Shown one piece after another: positions 7,036-9,384 of a DNA stretch of 9,384 bases (position 1 is its first letter; each line of letters begins with the position of its first letter). Location: positions 1 to 9,384 of the forward strand of contig JAKAUG010000160.1 of NCBI GenBank assembly GCA_021827805.1, read 5' to 3'. Below the pieces are notes generated by a model. The model was not told where the DNA came from and made no database searches. It worked only from the letters and a program-made list of their open reading frames with translations. The DNA is from Bacillota bacterium (GTDB taxonomy: Bacteria; Bacillota; Sulfobacillia; RBS10-35; JAJYVN01). The position numbers and the translations under genes were made by a program.

Positions 7036-7469
7036 CGCACGGCGGCCTGCACGGCCGCGCCATCGGCCCGCCCGCGCAGACGAGACATCAGCACGGCCAT
7101 GACGCGACCCATGTCCCGCAGACCCATCGCGCCGAGCTCCTCCACGGCGCGCTTCACCTCGCCCTCCAGCGCCTGCGCATCCAGTTCCGGGGGCAGATAA
7201 GTGGCGATCGCATCCAGTTCCGCCCGCAGCCGCTCCTCCGCCTCCGGACGCCCACGGCCCTCGATCTCGTGCAGGGCATCCCGCCGCTGGCGCATCTGCT
7301 GCCGCAGGATGCCCTGCACCTCCTCCTCCGACAGAGGGCGGCGGCGCGCGATCTCCTCGTTGCGGATGGCGGCCAACGCAAGACGCAGCACGGAGAGGCG
7401 GAGCCTGCCCTCCTCCCGGGCGCGCATGGCCTCCCGGCTGTCCTGAGCCAAGCGCTCCGCCAACGTCAC
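7017..7469 (-). CDS. yqeY: GatB/YqeY domain-containing protein
   Basis: YqeY proteins share the tRNA-interacting tail domain of the GatB amidotransferase subunit; their own role is not established. The 150-residue product has normal length and the family pattern: MTLAERLAQDSREAMRA at the start, LRLALAAIRNEEIARRRPLSEEEV at about 28–51, the ATYLPPELD segment, and the C-terminal GLRDMGRVMAVLMSRLRGRADGAAVQAAVRRVL block. GTG at 7469 is the start; the run of ten G just upstream is the only Shine–Dalgarno-like element. In relatives yqeY follows rpsU and precedes yqfC on the same strand. Here rpsU is not recognisable upstream, and the dodecin gene on the other strand separates yqeY from yqfC. Confidence 0.95.
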   Translation of the reverse strand: MTLAERLAQDSREAMRAREEGRLRLSVLRLALAAIRNEEIARRRPLSEEEVQGILRQQMRQRRDALHEIEGRGRPEAEERLRAELDAIATYLPPELDAQALEGEVKRAVEELGAMGLRDMGRVMAVLMSRLRGRADGAAVQAAVRRVLGA

Positions 7470-7476
7470 GTTCGCG

Positions 7477-7486
7477 CCCCCCCCCC
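7477..7486 (-). repeat. G10 homopolymer in the yqeY leader
   Basis: Ten consecutive C on the plus strand read as G10 in the yqeY mRNA, ending 7 nt before the GTG start. Position and composition mean it overlaps the Shine–Dalgarno window. Its length makes it prone to slippage or sequencing error. Confidence 0.9.
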
Positions 7487-7578
7487 ACAGGATCCGCGGT
7501 CTCTTGGCCTATCATCCCACATGGCGCCGGCTGGAACCAGGGCGGTCGCGGAGCAGGGGCAGGCCCTGGGCCCCCGCC

Positions 7579-7612
7579 AGCTGGGTGCGAACACGGCGGT
7601 GTCTTGCCAGCT
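7579..7612. repeat. Two-part inverted repeat, possible RNA hairpin
   Basis: AGCTGG (7579–7584) pairs with CCAGCT (7607–7612). Inside, ACAC (7591–7594) pairs with GTGT (7599–7602) around a GGCG loop. The two stems are separated by an imperfect internal loop. It lies in the gene-free stretch on the 5' side of yqeY. No T run follows on either strand. Confidence 0.45.
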
Positions 7613-7740
7613 CGCTTCCAGGAACCGTGTCCGTCCCGTAGGCCTTGGGGCTCAAGCTCCTTGGGAATACCCACGTTTTAGGAGGCCATATACCCCGTCG
7701 GCCGAGCCGCAAGAGGGGAAGAATCAGGCTGCGATGCTTC

Positions 7741-7761
7741 CTGGCATGTATTGCCTGCCAG
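7741..7761. repeat. Short perfect inverted repeat
   Basis: CTGGCA (7741–7746) and TGCCAG (7756–7761) form a 6-bp stem with a 9-nt loop in the gene-free stretch. Function unknown; an operator or part of a larger RNA fold are possibilities. Confidence 0.4.
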
Positions 7762-7814
7762 TCCCGTGGGCGCCGTCGCTTCCTGCCACTGGACGGCACG
7801 GGAGCGGCCGATAC

Positions 7815-7843
7815 ACCGTGGGCGACAGGGTAGCTGCCACGGT
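7815..7843. repeat. Perfect 7-bp inverted repeat
   Basis: ACCGTGG (7815–7821) and CCACGGT (7837–7843) are exact reverse complements separated by 15 nt. It lies 145–172 nt past the stop of the zinc-ribbon protein gene. It could be a 3' stem-loop of that transcript, though no T run follows. Confidence 0.45.
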
Positions 7844-7892
7844 CAACCGGCCTGCGGGCGTCCGACCCTTCACGCTCAGCGGGGGATGCGGG

Positions 7893-7909
7893 GACGGCAC
7901 GTGCCCGTC
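7893..7909. repeat. Palindrome GGCACGTGCC with bulged extension
   Basis: A perfect 10-nt palindrome (7896–7905) centred on CACGTG is extended to an 8-bp half-stem (GAC with GTC) if one C at 7906 is bulged. It sits about 80 nt beyond the stop of the zinc-ribbon protein gene. It could be a dimer-binding operator or an RNA stem. Confidence 0.4.
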
Positions 7910-7987
7910 ACCGGCTGCCTGCCCCCCGTCGTGCCCTCATCCTCCCCGATGCACCCCACGCGTCAGGCGTCCCCCCGGCAAAGCGCA

Positions 7988-9055
7988 TCACCCTGACGAG
8001 GTTTCCGCCCGTGTGGGGCCCAGGCAGGCGCGGCAGCCAAACTCCGATCGTCCGGCGACCAGGGGGGCATCCGAACCGCAGCGGGGGCAGGAGACGGGGA
8101 GGAAGGCCCCGCCATACAGGGACCAGCAGAGGGCGAACGGGTAGAGGCGGTCTCCGCGCCGAACCCACAGCGGCAGCTGAAGGGCGGGTGTCAGCATCAG
8201 GTGCAGGCGCACAGGGCGCAGGGTGTGTGACGGCCGATACTTCTCCTCGATCTCGCGCAGTCGACGCTGTGCTTCCGCCTGAGCGACTTCGGCTTGACGC
8301 GCCAACAGAGCCTGCCGTTCCGCGGGGGCTCCCTGCTGCCGCCGGGCGAGGGAGTCGAGCAATTCTTCGTAGTAGGCGGTGGTACGCGCGCGTTCCGCCT
8401 TGGCCGTCACCGCCCCCTGCATACCCAGCGAGCGGCTCCGTTCCTCGACTTTGGTTTGCAGCAGGGCGTCGGCGGCCGACAGCGCCAGATCCAACCGCGG
8501 CAACAGGATGGGGTGGCGCGCGGGCTCCCCGTGCAACCCTCCAGCGGTTCGCAGCATCCGTATGTGCGCCGCAGGGAGTTCTCGTCCGCTGCGACCGTCC
8601 ACCCACACCTCGACCCGTTCCTGGAACTGGTCGTCAACGGTGTGGGTGCAGAGGGCCTCGATGCGCAGCAACGGTGCGAAGACGGGTTGGGGCGCTCGCT
8701 CGGCGTCGATGCGCCCGTGGTCGACGGCCACGGCCTCGCGCGCCCTGGAGAGCAGCGTCTCCGGTGTCGGCGGTAGGGGACGGGGCCAGGGAAGCCAGAC
8801 GATGCCGGCATCCCCCTGTTCCAGTACCTCGCTGACCCCCCGTTCCAGGGCCGGGTGACCTGGGGTCAACAGGAGAGCTCCGTCTTCGGCGGCCACATCG
8901 GGATCCACGGTGACGGCCAGGATCTCCGGAACCCGTAACACCTCCCTCAGGTCCTGGGGAACGAGGACCAGGGCGGCGTCCGGGCCCTGCTCGACAGCCG
9001 CGCCGCGCGTTTCAAGCCAGCGCAGGAAAAAAGCGGACGCCACGTTCATCTCCAT
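7988..9055 (-). CDS. Uncharacterised coiled-coil protein with C-terminal zinc ribbon; possible SNF2/RapA-type helicase C-terminal-like
   Basis: I do not firmly recognise this 355-residue protein. An N-terminal region (about 1–170) contains SAFFLRWLETRGAAVE, LVLVPQDLREVL and LLLTPGHPALERGV, a pattern that I recall from C-terminal parts of SNF2/RapA-like helicases and their companions. That assignment rests on memory only. Residues about 196–274 are rich in Ala, Glu, Arg and Gln and look like a coiled coil, ending REIEEKYRP. A strand-rich part (about 278–320) leads to a zinc ribbon with CPRC at 323–326 and CRAC at 341–344. No catalytic motif, signal peptide or membrane helix is seen. ATG at 9055 has no clear ribosome site; ATG at 9049 (third residue) is an alternative. 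A partner helicase, if any, would lie beyond the right edge. Confidence 0.8.
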   Translation of the reverse strand: MEMNVASAFFLRWLETRGAAVEQGPDAALVLVPQDLREVLRVPEILAVTVDPDVAAEDGALLLTPGHPALERGVSEVLEQGDAGIVWLPWPRPLPPTPETLLSRAREAVAVDHGRIDAERAPQPVFAPLLRIEALCTHTVDDQFQERVEVWVDGRSGRELPAAHIRMLRTAGGLHGEPARHPILLPRLDLALSAADALLQTKVEERSRSLGMQGAVTAKAERARTTAYYEELLDSLARRQQGAPAERQALLARQAEVAQAEAQRRLREIEEKYRPSHTLRPVRLHLMLTPALQLPLWVRRGDRLYPFALCWSLYGGAFLPVSCPRCGSDAPLVAGRSEFGCRACLGPTRAETSSG

Positions 9056-9082
9056 GAAATCGCGGCACGGGGAGCGTCGCCT

Positions 9083-9382
9083 TCAGACGACGGAGGAATT
9101 GCCGCTGCCTCCCTTCGGTGGTGTGAACGCATCTTCCTGAGCATGGACCCAACGCTGCGGGTGCGGGCTGGTTCGGATGTCCAGGCCGTGCTGCGTGAGA
9201 TCAGCGCGCAGTGCGGCGGGTCGTTCAGCCGCGTGGATCTGCCCGCCAGGCGCGACCGTCCGCGGGGACGCAGCCCGCAGTGCCCGCCCTTGCAGGTCTG
9301 GTTCTTCTCCCGACTGCCGGGGTGCGCACGCCCCAAGGCGGCACTTGCGGACGTCACGGGCGATGCCCCCCCGCTGAGTCAT
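9083..9382 (-). CDS. Possible C-terminal part of an upstream minus-strand gene (doubtful)
   Basis: A frame of about 99 codons ends 27 nt before the start of the zinc-ribbon protein gene, and that spacing fits an operon. Its latter half (ALRADLTQHGLDIRTSPHPQRWVH) looks protein-like, but I recognise no family. The ATG at 9382 is two bases from the edge, so the real gene could extend further. Third-position GC is about 72%, lower than in the certain genes, and first-position GC is higher, which argues against it. The overlapping plus-strand frame from 9143 is the rival reading; at most one is likely real. Confidence 0.28.
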   Translation of the reverse strand: MTQRGGIARDVRKCRLGACAPRQSGEEPDLQGRALRAASPRTVAPGGQIHAAERPAALRADLTQHGLDIRTSPHPQRWVHAQEDAFTPPKGGSGNSSVV

Positions 9383-9384
9383 GC
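9143..9384 (+). CDS. Possible start of a divergent plus-strand gene, open at right edge (doubtful)
   Basis: From an ATG at 9143 the frame stays open for 80 codons to the window edge. It begins MDPTLRVRAGSDVQAVLREI and later includes LQVWFFSRLPGC. Positional GC is about 74/60/81%, the order expected of coding DNA here. Against it, no ribosome site precedes the ATG, cysteine is frequent (four in 80), and no family is recognised. If real it would be divergent from the zinc-ribbon protein gene across 87 nt. It overlaps the competing minus-strand frame ending at 9083. Confidence 0.25.
   Translation, partial: MDPTLRVRAGSDVQAVLREISAQCGGSFSRVDLPARRDRPRGRSPQCPPLQVWFFSRLPGCARPKAALADVTGDAPPLSH

Larger units (their letters stand above)
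7470..7987. other. Gene-free stretch with several inverted repeats; no rpsU seen
   Basis: These 518 nt lie between the yqeY start and the stop of the zinc-ribbon protein gene. The longest frames (for example minus strand 7512–7799, 95 codons, very Arg-rich) lack a familiar motif, a good ribosome site or strong third-position GC bias, so I do not call them. Ribosomal protein S21, the usual neighbour, has no match. I found no tRNA T-loop, tmRNA, SRP RNA or RNase P hallmark. The stretch is less GC-rich around 7660–7700 and contains inverted repeats at 7579–7612, 7741–7761, 7815–7843 and 7893–7909. It should hold the yqeY promoter and the 3' end of the upstream minus-strand transcript; a structured RNA is possible but unproven. 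Confidence 0.5.

Noticed and set aside
7520..7690. Possible 6S RNA, T-box or tRNA in the structured stretch before yqeY
   Set aside because: Only scattered resemblance (short GC stems, a GGTTCCAG segment). No complete T-arm, no T-box consensus in the right context, and no convincing closing stem could be traced by eye.
7512..7799. A 95-codon minus-strand frame upstream of yqeY, tested as a replacement for rpsU
   Set aside because: No S21 signature, no good ribosome site, and third-position GC well below that of real genes here.
9046..9357. A 103-codon minus-strand frame whose TGA overlaps an ATG of the zinc-ribbon gene (ATGA)
   Set aside because: Its second codon position is GC-richer than its first, unlike coding sequence here, and the product is Arg/Ser/His-rich. 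An in-frame stop at 9379–9381 shows it does not come from a longer gene.
1..9384. CRISPR arrays, insertion sequences, integrase or phage genes, toxin–antitoxin pairs
   Set aside because: No regularly spaced direct repeats, transposase or integrase motifs, or terminal inverted repeats with target duplications were seen.

Overview
The window is very GC-rich (about 70% by eye). Its gene content and order match the conserved rpsU–yqeY–yqfC–yqfD–phoH–pgpH–ybeY–dgkA–era block of endospore-forming Bacillota. Two sporulation proteins (YqfC, YqfD) together with the GC content suggest a high-GC Firmicute of the Thermaerobacter, Symbiobacterium or Limnochorda kind. That placement is inference from gene order and composition; no rRNA is present.

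Left two-thirds (about 1–6597, minus strand, transcribed right to left): yqfC, yqfD, phoH, pgpH, ybeY, dgkA and the N-terminal part of era form one tightly packed array. Spacings are a 1-nt overlap, then 24, 16, 73, 4 and 130 nt. The array joins spore-development proteins, an RNA-metabolism ATPase (PhoH) and endoribonuclease/rRNA-maturation factor (YbeY), a membrane c-di-AMP phosphodiesterase (PgpH), a lipid kinase (DgkA) and a 30S-assembly GTPase (Era). The cytidine deaminase gene often found between dgkA and era is absent.

Middle (about 6598–7469): a small dodecin gene sits on the plus strand. It is divergent from yqfC and convergent with yqeY, so it interrupts the usual continuous minus-strand order. 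A palindrome-rich 126-nt region separates it from yqfC. yqeY starts just after a run of ten G on its coding strand.

Right (7470–9384): about 518 nt without a convincing gene contains several inverted repeats. No rpsU is recognisable there, although it usually precedes yqeY. Next comes a 355-residue minus-strand protein with a coiled coil and a C-terminal four-cysteine zinc ribbon. It may be a stand-alone relative of the C-terminal region of SNF2/RapA-type helicases, which is a weak, recall-based assignment. The last 330 nt are ambiguous: open frames exist on both strands and run to the edge or nearly so.

Most of the window is ordinary conserved housekeeping and sporulation sequence. I do not see a clear new system. 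The places worth a second look are the zinc-ribbon protein with its unseen partner, the structured gene-free stretch, the dodecin insertion, and residue changes at conserved sites in YbeY and Era.
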